The notes below the pieces were generated by a model. The model made no database searches. It was not told the DNA's origin and was given only the letters and a program-made list of their open reading frames with translations. A stretch of DNA of 64,000 nucleotides from Sialis fuliginosa (Eukaryota; Arthropoda; Insecta; Megaloptera; Sialidae): positions 25,922,151 to 25,986,150 of the forward strand of contig OY540814.1 in NCBI GenBank assembly GCA_961205875.1, written 5' to 3'. Positions 51,095 through 64,000 of this stretch are shown piece by piece (the stretch's first letter is position 1; each line of letters opens with the position of its first letter). The translations under genes and the position numbers were made by a program.

Positions 51095-51720
51095 CATGGG
51101 CTGAAAAGTCTTTGGCCTGACATACAGAAGTTACAGCCTTCGAAGTGATGATTAAACATTGTTTTTTGATGGAGAAAAATACCGTCCAAACAAAGGATTG
51201 ATAATTGATGTGTTACGGCATATTTTCCTCAGCTGTGATGATTACAAGTGGCGCCTTGAATCCTTGCGCCTACTTATTCTTTTGAAGTAAACACCATAAC
51301 TGAATTCATTTTCATATAATATGGTACATATTTTCAACACCAAAGTGTTCTCAGTTCAATTTAGCCTTTTTTACAGCCTTCTTACTAATCAATTCGTCCT
51401 ATTTTTTGACAGTTTCATAGCCATGCTTACAGTTTGGCAGAGAAAGAGCATTAAACAGACGAGAATTCAGAGAATACTGTGAATTGTTAGATTTGAAATG
51501 AGAGAAAATTTACAAAAAGTTATAAGCATGAACGTAAGAAGGTAGAAAAAGTGATTGAGGTTACATGGCGCATCTGAACGTCTCCGAAAAAAATTGGCGC
51601 ATGATATGCAACAGGTTGGCCACCCCTGCTCTAGATGAAGATTATGTCGAAGAATAAAAAAGTTTTTTCATTAAAAAAAATCGTATTTTCATTGTTAGAC
51701 CAAAGACTTTTCAACCCATG
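51095..51720. mobile_element. mariner-type non-autonomous element (626 bp)
   Basis: Termini CATGGGCTGAAAAGTCTTTG and, on the other strand, CATGGGTTGAAAAGTCTTTG, flanked by TA on both sides (51093-51094, 51721-51722). The GCTGAAAAGTC-type ends are those of mariner elements. The interior does not translate to a recognisable D,D34D transposase and contains a foreign hAT-like end (GGCCACCCCTG near 51625). Confidence 0.82.
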
Positions 51721-54092
51721 TATACTATCTACTTTATAAAAGCGAGTCATCTGAAATCAAATCTAATCCGTTCCTGAAATTACATACATTAAAATAAACT
51801 CTAGCTTATATGTATCGTATATATAGCATTATTACCTCTGATAGGACTGCAACAACTGCATTGAACGCCCGCACCCTTGCCCGTTGTAAAATGGGGTGAT
51901 TGCGTCGATGAATCGTTATACCTGTGTATAATAACCGTGGCGTGCGGCTGTTTTAAAGTAAACGCGTTTTACAAATACTTTAACGTAATTGCATGCGCGT
52001 GCCGTAAAAAATCTTCGCATACAGTAGGTACTTAACTACATATTTCTCATCAAATACTATCTATGATTTTACTTCTAATTGGTTGATTGATTGAATTCTG
52101 TAACGAAATAACTAGGGCTGCGACGAAAGTTAGACAAGTATTATCTCGTCTCTGTAAATTTTTATTAATTGTTTATATTACTTTAAAACTGAGACTCTCG
52201 ACGATTCTTATAAAAATAAAGTTCATACCATTTCGGTTTCATTTTGTAATAAAATAAACCGAGGCAGTGTAAAACTTTTATTTTTATTTGGTTCTTGAAA
52301 ATGTTAAACAAATTATTCATGAAAATAACGTTAATAAGAAAAATTACATAAAAAAAGGTCATTAAAATCTAAATTACAAATAAGTGGTACATTTCCAAGT
52401 AAGAATCCAAAAAAAAGTATTCAATTTTTCATTTTTTGGTGGCCCCTCGGTCTCTTCTTGCCCCAGGGCCCTCGAAATTGTAGTTACGGCCCTGCACGTA
52501 TGCATGTATGTATATTATATTTATTAGATTGGTGTTCATTTAACCATAATATGTAATATGTGTACAAATGTACTTCCTTCCATAGAAATAAGCTGATTAC
52601 CGATTACAATAAAGTATAAAATAGTATTATGTTGGCATTATACAGTTTCCTATAATGAAAATTTAAAGCGGAACTTCAAATTAAACAGCAAATAATAATA
52701 GCTTAGTTATTAAGGAAACAATTCAACATTCTGTTTGATTTTATATTCTTTATGTCCTTTTTAAAATAAACATGTCAAAGTCGTCCCCAGGGTCACGCTA
52801 CAATATGTCATATTTATAAGAATGTAAAAACACAAATATTTTGGTTGATATACATAGTTCTATTTTTAACAATATTTATATTTGTATTTATGATTAGTTA
52901 GTTCATATTTAATTTATATGTAAGCAATAGTACAGAATTAGTTCAGAAGTCAATACGACTACCAGATTGTTGATTCCCCCCCCCCCCCCCCATTTGTGGT
53001 GACCATGCCTATAACAAAATAAACGAGTAACCGAAAACAAAATTATAATCATTGGAAATTTGCCGCTATAGGTCGAAACCTATCGAGCCTATTGGAAAAT
53101 CAGGCAATTTTTAGTCGTCATAAAGAACGGAAACTAAAAAAAGTCATTAATTTTTAATGACTCTAAAATGAAGTAGACAAAATCAATATTTTCAACAACA
53201 ATAAAAACTGACGAAACAAGAAGCAAGCATAAAACAAACATAAATACAAGAAAATACATAAATTTTCCACTTTAGTTCGCTTGACTTAACGTTGTTGAAT
53301 ACATTTCCCTGTTCAAAAAACCAAACTGGAAAATATTTCTCAGATGAATAAAAAATGGTTTAAAATGCAAATTAATATCGCCCGATTTTTCTACTTGTAA
53401 ATATTTTCCGTATGGGGAATAAATTAATTTGTTTGTGAATTTGTAGATTCATCCAGAACTATCAGTTTGAAATTTCAAACCCGAGGATTCAATATTAACA
53501 TTTTTATGTCACTATATACATATATGTATTTATAATATTTATTAAATTGTCCACTAGTAATAAATGTAATTAATTTTCTCCTACCATTTTTTTCTATTTT
53601 TAAACAAATAGAGACATTAAAAATACATGTTTTAATTTTCCACGTGGGACAAAAATTGCAATACTGTTAACTGGAAAAAATATCTCACCGATGTGTTGTA
53701 AAAGCGTTCCTGATTCAATCGATTACGAGGTGTAGATGACTCAGAAACAGTAAATAAACATTATTCACAAACTTTTACAAGTTAAGTGATTCATATGGCC
53801 ATATTTGTAAGAATTTTTTTTATTTTATTATTATTCTTGGATGTTTTATATAGTACCTACTCTATTTTCTAAATTTGGCCTGGAATCTATTTTTAGCGAA
53901 AAGTTGTTAAAAACAAGAGGGCGTTTTGAATTGATAAATCACTGATGTATTTACTTCATTTATTTGTTAATTAATTAATTTTATGTTCAATTATTTTTTT
54001 AATTTTAACGATTCTTCAGTTTTTTGATAATAGAGTTTTTTTGAACGCACAATGACTAACATAAGTAAATAGTACTATTTTTTAATTATTTT
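51721..54092. other. No gene recognised
   Basis: A hAT right end, GTAGTTACGGCCCTG, is at 52478-52492 and a 14-16 base C-run at about 52977-52992. TAGGTCGAAACCTATCGAGCC at 53070-53090 is a short dyad. The remainder is AT-rich without exon features. Confidence 0.5.
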
Positions 54093-54610
54093 TAGGGTTT
54101 CGTACCCCTTACAGTTTCGCTCTGTCCGTCCGTCTGTCTTATGTATGTTACAGTCCTCTAATTCTCTCATTTATAAACCTATTAAGATAAAATTTGGTAT
54201 AAGGACGTAGATTGATGACCCAAAAACATAAATGTTGAAATTTTTGAAAAAAATTGTTTTTGAATCCCCTTCCCATAGTGTGCTTAAAAATGGGACAGAT
54301 AGATCTCTTAAAATGCAACAAAAAATAATTTAGGACCTTTTGATTTTAACCTCTCAGTCACGATATATTTACTTTCAAAGTCGTTATCAAAGTACCCCAC
54401 CCCCTCTAATTAATCCAAAATTAATTTTTATTAGTAGTTTCAATGAAAATTATAACGAACGCTGTAGCAAAAATAGTTTTTGAAAAATTTTGAAATACTA
54501 ACTATTTTTATAAATCGTATTATAGGGGTTACATCTTCCGTCAACATGAAATAGCTATTGATACGTATTATCAAGTAGAGAATGTTAGTGAGAATGGCTA
54601 CGAAACCCTA
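54093..54610. mobile_element. Element bounded by TAGGGTTTCGTA inverted ends (518 bp)
   Basis: TAGGGTTTCGTACC at the left and TACGAAACCCTA at the right. A CTGTCCGTCCGTCTGTCT stretch near the left end is typical of insect LINE-derived repeats. No ORF of note. Confidence 0.6.
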
Positions 54611-55286
54611 CCAAGTGCATGCCCAACAAGCACTAGGCCGTTTTATTTATTTGATCATTAAAAATAGAAGGCGAATTCTTTTTAAATTTTCAGTGTTTAG
54701 TTGCATATTCTTCTCATTGGAAGAATTTTTAATCAAAATCTGAAAGGCTTTTTTACGGTTTATGTTAATTTTTATTTGACATGAGCGATGAAATACTAAA
54801 TAGCTAATTTTAAAAATGATTAACTCATGTTCTGAACGGTCAATATGTTTTAAATTTTCCCTTGAAGCTTAATTAATGATCAAGGAAAATTTTAAGAATT
54901 TTTTTGAAAAAAAATTACATTAATGTGGACTTAATCATAATGGATTCTGAACGTGCAAAATGCATTAGTGTTTTCTTTTGATGAAAAATTTCAATTCAAG
55001 CACCGCTTATGCATAAATTTAATTTAATTTTATGGCCAATAAAATTATAATTTGTAATAAATTCTTGTCCAAACCAGAATACACATGATATAATCCATTA
55101 AACAAATTATGTAATTGATTTTTCAATAAATATTCAATTAAAGCAATCTGGAATAAACATATTGATATTTTACATAAATAAATTGGTTATATAACTTTTA
55201 ATGGGTATAATAAATAAAAGCAAATCATTAATTAAAATTTTACGTGTATACATCAATTATTATCATCCCTTTATTTAATTAATACC

Positions 55287-55623
55287 TAGTGGCGTAGCGT
55301 GGGGGGGGCAAGGGGGTCTATCATGCCCCGGTCGCCACTTACAGAAGGGCGCCAAATGGTCCTTAAAACCAACCTTTTGAACCGCATAGCATAAACCCAA
55401 TTTACGAAGGGCCATAAGCAGGAATATGCAACTGAAGACCTTTTTTTTTGGTCGTGTAAATTTAGAATTTCTAATAAAATAAAATAAATAAGATTTTTTT
55501 TAGACACGCCAATTTCAATTCAGATTTATTATAATATTATTATTATTTTATTTTATTTAGTATTTTCGGGGGCGCCAAAACAGTATCGTGCCCCGGGCGC
55601 CAATTATGCTTGCTACGCCACTG
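55287..55623. mobile_element. Non-autonomous hAT element (337 bp)
   Basis: Starts TAGTGGCGTAGC and ends GCTACGCCACTG, with 8-bp TSD TTAATACC at 55279-55286 and 55624-55631. Both subtermini carry GGGGCA/GGGCGCC words and there is a G-run just inside the left end. The minus-strand frame at 55286-55507 lies within it and is not a gene. Confidence 0.88.
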
Positions 55624-55631
55624 TTAATACC

Positions 55632-57560
<1,929 letters not shown>

Positions 57561-59067
57561 AAAATAATATACTTACTCGAAACTAATGTACTCGTACTTC
57601 TCCATACCTATATACAAATTATCTTCGATTCACATTTCAGATACTGTACGTTATTATTATCTAACCTCATATTTGCACAAGTCAAAAATAATATCAACCC
57701 TTCTGACACCCAAGGGTCACTGACTATCGTAATTATTTTATTTGTTATGCTTGATTTGCCTGAGATATCAAACTTAAAATAAATTCATATATTCATATTT
57801 TCGCGGACTATATCTACAACAGGAGTAGGAAAACTTTGTATGCCGTGCCCCCATTTTTGTTCAAAATATAAACTCGGGCTTCCTCCTAAAGTCGACAAGA
57901 TTTGATATAGGTGGGAGGGAGGGCTTTTTTCGATTATAATCTAGAAATATAAAAAATATGCATATCGGGTGTTCGAAAAATAAGCTGTTTACAGAAAAAA
58001 TATCAGACAAAAGAGGGGGGAAATATAATGTTATTTTTCAATTGTGCATTTTTAATGCAAAATTTTTTAACGAGAACCTATATTTTTGTTTTAATTCTAC
58101 ATGAAAAATTAAGAAACTTTTGTACGTTTTTTAAATGAATGTTTATTCATTTAGAGACAAAGTATGAAAGAATCATTTAACATTTTGTTATTAACTAATA
58201 TTCTTATAGTTAAAATTAAATCATAACCATTTTTGCGCCCTTCGTATTATTTGTCACACCCCCTAGTTTTCGAATCTATAACAAACCACAGCAGTTCGCG
58301 AACCAAAGGTAGGGAAACACTGGATAAGCAGATAAAGAAGAAATTCTTACTTCAAAATATTTATTTATTTATGCTTCAATATCAGCTGTTTTCTTAACAC
58401 GTTGACGGCGGTACAATTTAATAAACTTTATTTGATGAAAAAAGTTTCGAACGTACAGAAAAAAAATCTTTCAATTATTCAATGATCAAGAAAAGTTAAT
58501 TCCTAGTATATTAATATATCAAACGTTTATAATTAACAAAATTAAACACAATAAATACATACCTAAGAACTTGATTGTTATTTTACCTAACCTATTATTA
58601 AAAAAAAGTATTATCTAAAAAATAAAAAACAATATAATGACTAGGTACTAATGTAAAGAACACATCATGAGAATTATAAGAATTAACCTTAAAAAATTTA
58701 AATGGAGATAAAGATATAACCCACCAAACCAATAATTTTTCTTTATTATGTACTCATGTTTAAATAAAGACAAGCATATAGACCCAACATATGTTCTATC
58801 TCTTTCTTTGTGAAGACAGTATCTTTATTCTGTAGTGAAGACTTGATTTTTGAATCAGATGCACAAAATGATGTTACTCATGGAAATACTTACATTTTTT
58901 TGAACAATTAAGTAAATACAGTAGATATTCCATACTCAAAGCCCCTATATATTTTAACAGCAACCGTTTGTATGGTCACACTATAGAATGTCTACTGTAT
59001 CAAAAATTATTTTACTCCTAAAAATAAATTAAATTAAATTAAATTAACATTCATGGAATTAAAAATC
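57561..59067. other. Intergenic region between HADHA and junctophilin
   Basis: AT-rich spacer from upstream of junctophilin to the HADHA poly(A) area. A decayed hAT-like word set (GCCCCCATTTTTG near 57845, CACCCCCTAG near 58258) suggests one old insertion. No exon recognised. Confidence 0.5.
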
Positions 59068-59135
59068 TTTATTATTTATTAACAAATTATTCTCCAATTA
59101 CAATTCAATACTTGAGCACCTCATAAAAATATATA

Positions 59136-59141
59136 TTTATT
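59136..59141 (-). terminator. Candidate poly(A) signal of HADHA
   Basis: AATAAA on the minus strand about 165 nt past the HADHA stop codon. Further AATAAA copies follow at 59075-59080 and 59068-59073, so the real 3' end could use any of them. In AT-rich DNA this hexamer is frequent by chance. Confidence 0.35.
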
Positions 59142-59304
59142 TCACTTTTTCACTTAAAACATATGTATGTATACAAAATCTAATAATATTTGATAATGGG
59201 AAAAAATTACTTTATATGTAAAAATACATCTGGCGATACAAAAAATAAAAATGCGTAAGAAAAAAACTTAAAACAAATTAATAATATTGAAGGACAAGGC
59301 ACGA

Positions 59305-62226
59305 TTATGCTGAATGTTTTGGATAGAATTTCTTTGTTTTATGTTCAGCCATATCGAGAAGTGTTTTACATGGTTGGAAAGGTGCTCCGTAAAGTTCCTT
59401 GAATCTAAGCATATCGTCAACCAGTCTCTTTGCTCCATAGGCATCAACCCAACGGAATGGTCCACCTAGAAAAATACATAGGTAACGTAAACATCGCTGA
59501 ATTAGCATTAAATTAATAAATACAAAATTTAACATTTGAATTAATAATGTATGAAATATTAGGTTCAGATAATTTAATTGTTTCAAAGCAATATTCTTAC
59601 CTGTAAATGGTGGAAAACCTAATCCAAACACAGCCCCAACATCTCCTTCCAACGGATTAGCCAATATCTTCTCTTCTAAACAAAGAATGGCTTCATTCAC
59701 GAACCTAGAAACCATCCTCATTTGTTTATCTTCCACACTGTCAGCTCCTTTTGGTTCAAGGCTATAACGTTTAATGATTTCTAAAGCATCTGGATTCACG
59801 TCACGGTTCTTTGTATTCTTCTGATAAATATAAACGCCCTTTCCAGATTTACGGCCCATGAAACCCGCTCTTACTAAGTCTGTCATTACATTAAGGTTTC
59901 CTCCACTAAATCTTTCACCAAATACTTTAGCTAAATCAGTAGCAATGTGCGATCCTACATCAATTCCAACTTCATCCGCTAATGTAGCTGCACCAACTGG
60001 GAACCCAAATTTCTTTGACATACTATCGAGGTCTTTAGGGTCTGTACCTTCCTGAAGTAATCTGATAGCTTCTGATAGCATAGTTGATAAAATACGAGTT
60101 GTATAAAAGCCAGGTCCATCACCTACAGTTATAACGACTTTGCCTTGCTTTAGGCCAACTGCAACTGCAGCTGCGGCAGTTTCTTGACTGGTTTTATCAG
60201 TTGTGATGATCTCCAGAAGTTGCATTTTGTCTACCGGAGAGAAGTAATGCATGCCAATAACTTTATCAGGTCGAGAAGATCCAGCTGCAATTTTAGAAAT
60301 AGGTATGGCGCTAGTATTAGTTGCGATGATGCAATGATGAGGAACGACAGCTTCGAGTTCTTTGATTACTTTATGTTTGATGGAGAGATCTTCGAATACA
60401 GCTTCAATGACGATGTCTGCATGTTTGAATGCTTTGTAATCTAGAGTTGCATCTAAATGGGCCATGTAACGATCTTTTTCGAAACTGAAATAAATCAAAA
60501 CAATTAAATTTATTGTTAGTGGAGTAACATAAGTGAAAATTTTGTTGAATAAGGAACTGGAAGGAAACAGCAGTGATTATTTTTTTTAGGTTATGTAACA
60601 AACTATTAATTAGTTTTTAACTATTCAGTTAGTAAAGGAATTCATAATGAAGAAAACAGATTTTTTTATTTTGGAATCCAACCAATAAAACTGGAATAAT
60701 TTTTAAAAATGTACAAGAGAAATTATATGGCTGTTTTTTTTTTCAAAAAGGTAAAAAAAAATTACTTTCGGTTGTAGGCCAATGTAAAAATTGTTCCTTG
60801 CTTCCAGTTACTTATACATCAAAATTTAATAATTGCTGTTAGTAAATTTACCTTGTCATACGTCTCCTCTTGACAGCATTATCTAGACCGGTCTGTACCT
60901 GCCCAATACCTCTGGCCAACCCACTCTGTGCTGCATCCTTCATTATAACATTATAACCTTTATCAACAGAGACCTGAACGATACCAGCACCCATCAAACC
61001 AGCTCCTAATACTCCTATGGTTTTTATCTGAGTTTTTGGAATTCCAAATCTGTTCTTTTTACATTCAGTTTGGCCTCTAAATAAACCAATGAGTCCTTTA
61101 GATTGTGGGGTCATTGCTAGTTCTCCAAATCCTTTTGATTCAGCTGTATAACCTGCATCTGAGCCTTTGTCAAGCCCAGTTCGAATTACATCTAAAATCT
61201 AAAATAAAATATAGTTATATTTGTACATTATAGTTTAAAAGCTAAAAAGTACTTACTTTCAAAGGAGCTGGATATAATCCTCCTGACATTTTCATAACTT
61301 GTGCTTTAGCTTTTCCAAATACTTTATCTTTGACCCAATTATTTTTCAAAACAAAACTCATTATTTTATCCATAAGCCCTTTCTTCTGTCTGTCAACTTT
61401 CAGTTTACCGGTAGCCATATCTTTAGCAATTTGTATCGCTACTTCTTCAAGATATTCAGCTGTTCTTAATTCAGGTGATTTCAGACCAGGGCCTAAAGGA
61501 TCAACAAGTAAATCTACAAAACCCATTTTCTTAGCTTTATCTGCTTTCATCGTCCTTCCAGTGAGTTCCATATCTAAAGCATTTGGCAATGATGTTAATT
61601 TGGGTAGTCTCACTGTTCCTCCTCCACCAGGTAAAAGACCAAGCATCACTTCTGGAAGACCCAAAGCCGTTTTCTTATCTTTAACGGCTATTCTATAATG
61701 ACAGGCTAATGCTACTTCTAAACCTCCTCCTAAACAAGAACCTTGAATTGCTGCTACTATTGGTTTAGTACTATCTTCAATACGTTTTAATAATCTCTGT
61801 CCGTCTCTGGAAATCGATGATGCCTCTTCAGCTGTATCACACTTTTCTAACATAGTTATGTCTGCGCCTGCAATAAAACATCCTGGCTTTCCAGATGTGA
61901 TTACAGCAGCTCTAACTTGTGAATTATTTTGTACTTCGTTTATTATGCTATTGAATTCTTTCATTATGTCATTTCCTAAAGAATTTACTTTTGCATTTGG
62001 GGAATCAATGGTTACTACATAAATGTTATCCACAATTTTAGTTTTTGTATGCACTCGGTCAGTGCTACTGCAGAATAATCTTGGATGAAGGGCTTAAAAA
62101 GATACATCATCAAAAATAAATTATAATCTGATGTAAAATCTGTATAGATATCCTACCTGTTCTACTAAAATTTATGTTACTTTGAGAAATACGGCTCAAA
62201 GCCCCGAAAAGTCTGCAACTTGCCAT
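59305..62226 (-). CDS. HADHA: Mitochondrial trifunctional enzyme subunit alpha, complete, five exons
   Basis: Long-chain enoyl-CoA hydratase plus 3-hydroxyacyl-CoA dehydrogenase of mitochondrial beta-oxidation; in the family it works with a beta thiolase subunit at the inner membrane. Coding exons, read right to left: 62226-62157, 62092-61257, 61198-60852, 60484-59601, 59465-59305. All introns are GT-AG, the phases join exactly, and the sum is 2298 nt (765 aa; human is 763). The start is the ATG at 62226, opening an Arg-rich, acid-free leader of about 34 residues (mitochondrial presequence). The hydratase domain shows the oxyanion-hole segment FIAGAD and catalytic glutamates near residues 149 (GGGLE) and 171 (GLPEV). 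The dehydrogenase has the Rossmann GAGLMG at 367-372, NTSAIPIS, catalytic His near 497 ([11 protein letters not shown]) and DGPGFYTTR near 540. The C terminus keeps GLGFPP joined by splicing to GGPFRWVD. No frameshift or internal stop is present. Introns are 64, 58, 367 and 135 nt. Confidence 0.97.
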
Positions 62227-62387
62227 TTTCTCAAATTTTCCGGCTTTCCTCTTAACCTTTGAACCTCCACGACCTTTCTGTCAAAAACAGAACTAAAAAC
62301 TGTTACCACACCACAACTAGTTTGGAACTGGAAATAGGGAAATATTAGAGTTAGTCCAGTAAGAGTTAAGACAGCCCAAATTCATTT

Positions 62388-62398
62388 CTGATTGGTTT
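62388..62398 (-). promoter_or_regulatory. CCAAT box candidate upstream of HADHA
   Basis: The minus strand reads AAACCAATCAG, about 165 nt upstream of the HADHA ATG, a plausible distance for an NF-Y type CCAAT box in a housekeeping mitochondrial gene. No TATA box was recognised. This rests on one short motif. Confidence 0.3.
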
Positions 62399-62399
62399 A

Positions 62400-64000
62400 T
62401 TTGTTATAGCACTTATAGCTGAGTTTTACTAACACAGCCATATTTTCAATTACAATGTACAAAGTGCAAGAGTAAAGCAAATCATTTTTTAAATATTATA
62501 CTTCATACCATTTGAATAATTCACAGGTTAAGCATTAATTTCTTTCGCTGGTTTAGCTAAATATAATGTCGTAACTCTTATTGGAGCGACTCTAGAAAAT
62601 ATTCTTGCATTTATGAACTTTGATTCTTTCCTTATCTCTCCACTTCATACCAAATACAAATCAATGTATCTGTCTCTTTTAATTTTGAAGGTCTAAATTT
62701 TAGAGATCGAAGTTCAATTTTTCAGTATGCAATTCAAAAAATTTCTCTATCAAATCTTTGTATCTAATTATATTACATAACTACTTATCTAAATTATTAT
62801 TTTTTATTGTAAATAAATAAATAAACGTTATTCGATGAATTTTATTAACAAAAATAACAAATACACAATTACATTTATACCAGATATATTTTGTATTCTA
62901 TAAACATGTATTTTTTAATAATATATCTTTGTAAGCGAAATGTAAAAAATATAATAGATAATGAGACAAACATACAAAGTAATTATAAAATAAATGAATT
63001 GATGAGCTTGTAGGTACATTGAAGTTAAAAATTAATATTTTGTAGCATGTTAGAAATTACAATAATGTAAGGCCTCATGTGCAGGCTTTTTTCTCAAGTT
63101 ACGAGAATAAATAGTCATAGAACCATAAAATAAAAGCATGAACATATACGAAATATCAAAATGGAATAATTATAGTATAAATGCAAATTAGAGTTTATTA
63201 AAAGATAAATGAAACACTTATTTTATCTTATTTATTAGATAAAATTAATGAAGACTAAAATAGCATACATTGTGCAAAAAAAAAACTTGTATAAGTATAT
63301 TTAATTATCTGTGTTATTTTATTTCCCATTTTCTTAAAAAGTATATTTAAAATTAAAAGAAAATTTAATATCTCTTACATTAACATATTTTCTATTTAAT
63401 TTATCTGGAATTTCTGTTTTTAATAAACGAATAACAAAAAAAACTATCAACAATATAATTTTACTGTGAACAATATCAAATAATATACAACTTAAATTAA
63501 CATAATTTTACTTTCAAATAATAATTTTAATAGTTATTGCTTCCTCGCCATATCTGAAAGAAGCTTTGTGATCATTTTTTTTTTAATTTTCAATCACGTT
63601 TAAAAAACTACATATCATTTTTTCAACAATTTTATCACAAAATATATTTTTGCAGCCGCAATACGTGACTAGCTAAAAACGATAATTTTCTCCGAAAAAA
63701 GCGTACGAAGCTACAAAATTACAATCAAATAATTTTTATATGATATTATTTAATATGAACAAATTCAGGTAAAAGTATTTTCGAATCTCATAACATATAT
63801 TTACAAAAATAGTTCATTTGGTTTTCTAGGATTAATTAAATTTATTTAGAAGTATGAACACTGAATCTTTTTTTAGTCTAAACCTCCCCTGTTTTTATTC
63901 TTAATATCTGATGTCAACTTCTTGAGCAGTTTTTGCCATTAAGTATAAAAATTTGACATCATAACGATAATGGATAAATAAAAACGTCTCCTGTTTGACG
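62400..64000. other. No gene recognised upstream of HADHA
   Basis: AT-rich sequence to the window edge. No head-to-head HADHB exon, no open frame of 60 codons and no inverted-repeat element was found. Confidence 0.5.

Noticed and set aside
53070-53090. TAGGTCGAAACCTATCGAG as a possible hammerhead 3' half
   Set aside because: No CTGANGA core upstream at a sensible distance; only a short dyad remains.
61330-61698. 122-residue plus-strand frame inside HADHA
   Set aside because: Antisense shadow of HADHA exon 2, whose own frame is unambiguous.

Overview
This window is AT-rich animal nuclear DNA, most likely from an insect. Two spliced genes with typical GT-AG introns sit at the right end, and the rest is dominated by short non-autonomous DNA transposons of the hAT, Tc1/mariner, pogo and PIF/Harbinger types plus weak LINE-like tails. 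I cannot fix the insect order from sequence alone. Nothing looks bacterial or viral.

Layout. Positions 1-56.9 kb contain no convincing coding exon. They hold a mosaic of transposon relics, several with exact target-site duplications (TSDs), and a hammerhead-ribozyme motif at 18.83-18.89 kb. A 2-kb satellite array (11 monomers of about 184 bp) lies at 27.6-29.6 kb between two nearly identical 0.69-kb hAT copies. A roughly 1.1-kb hAT-like element with a large internal palindrome occurs three times (11, 19.5 and 37.5 kb). At 56.9-57.2 kb, on the minus strand, is the first coding exon of junctophilin, preceded by a GC-rich promoter/5' UTR island. At 59.3-62.2 kb, also on the minus strand, is a complete five-exon gene for the mitochondrial trifunctional enzyme alpha subunit (HADHA); I reconstructed it to 765 codons plus stop with every splice phase consistent.

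How the parts relate. The two genes are in tandem and have unrelated jobs: mitochondrial long-chain fatty-acid beta-oxidation, and plasma-membrane/ER junctions. Junctophilin exon 1 ends in a good splice donor and I find no second exon to its left, so much or all of the first 56.9 kb may be one transposon-filled first intron.

Most notable structures: (1) the composite around the satellite, where two hAT copies share an outer TSD and a different inner TSD, which suggests integration of a circular or tandem satellite unit; (2) the type I hammerhead ribozyme; (3) the three palindromic elements that could form long RNA hairpins. All calls are by eye, without database searches.
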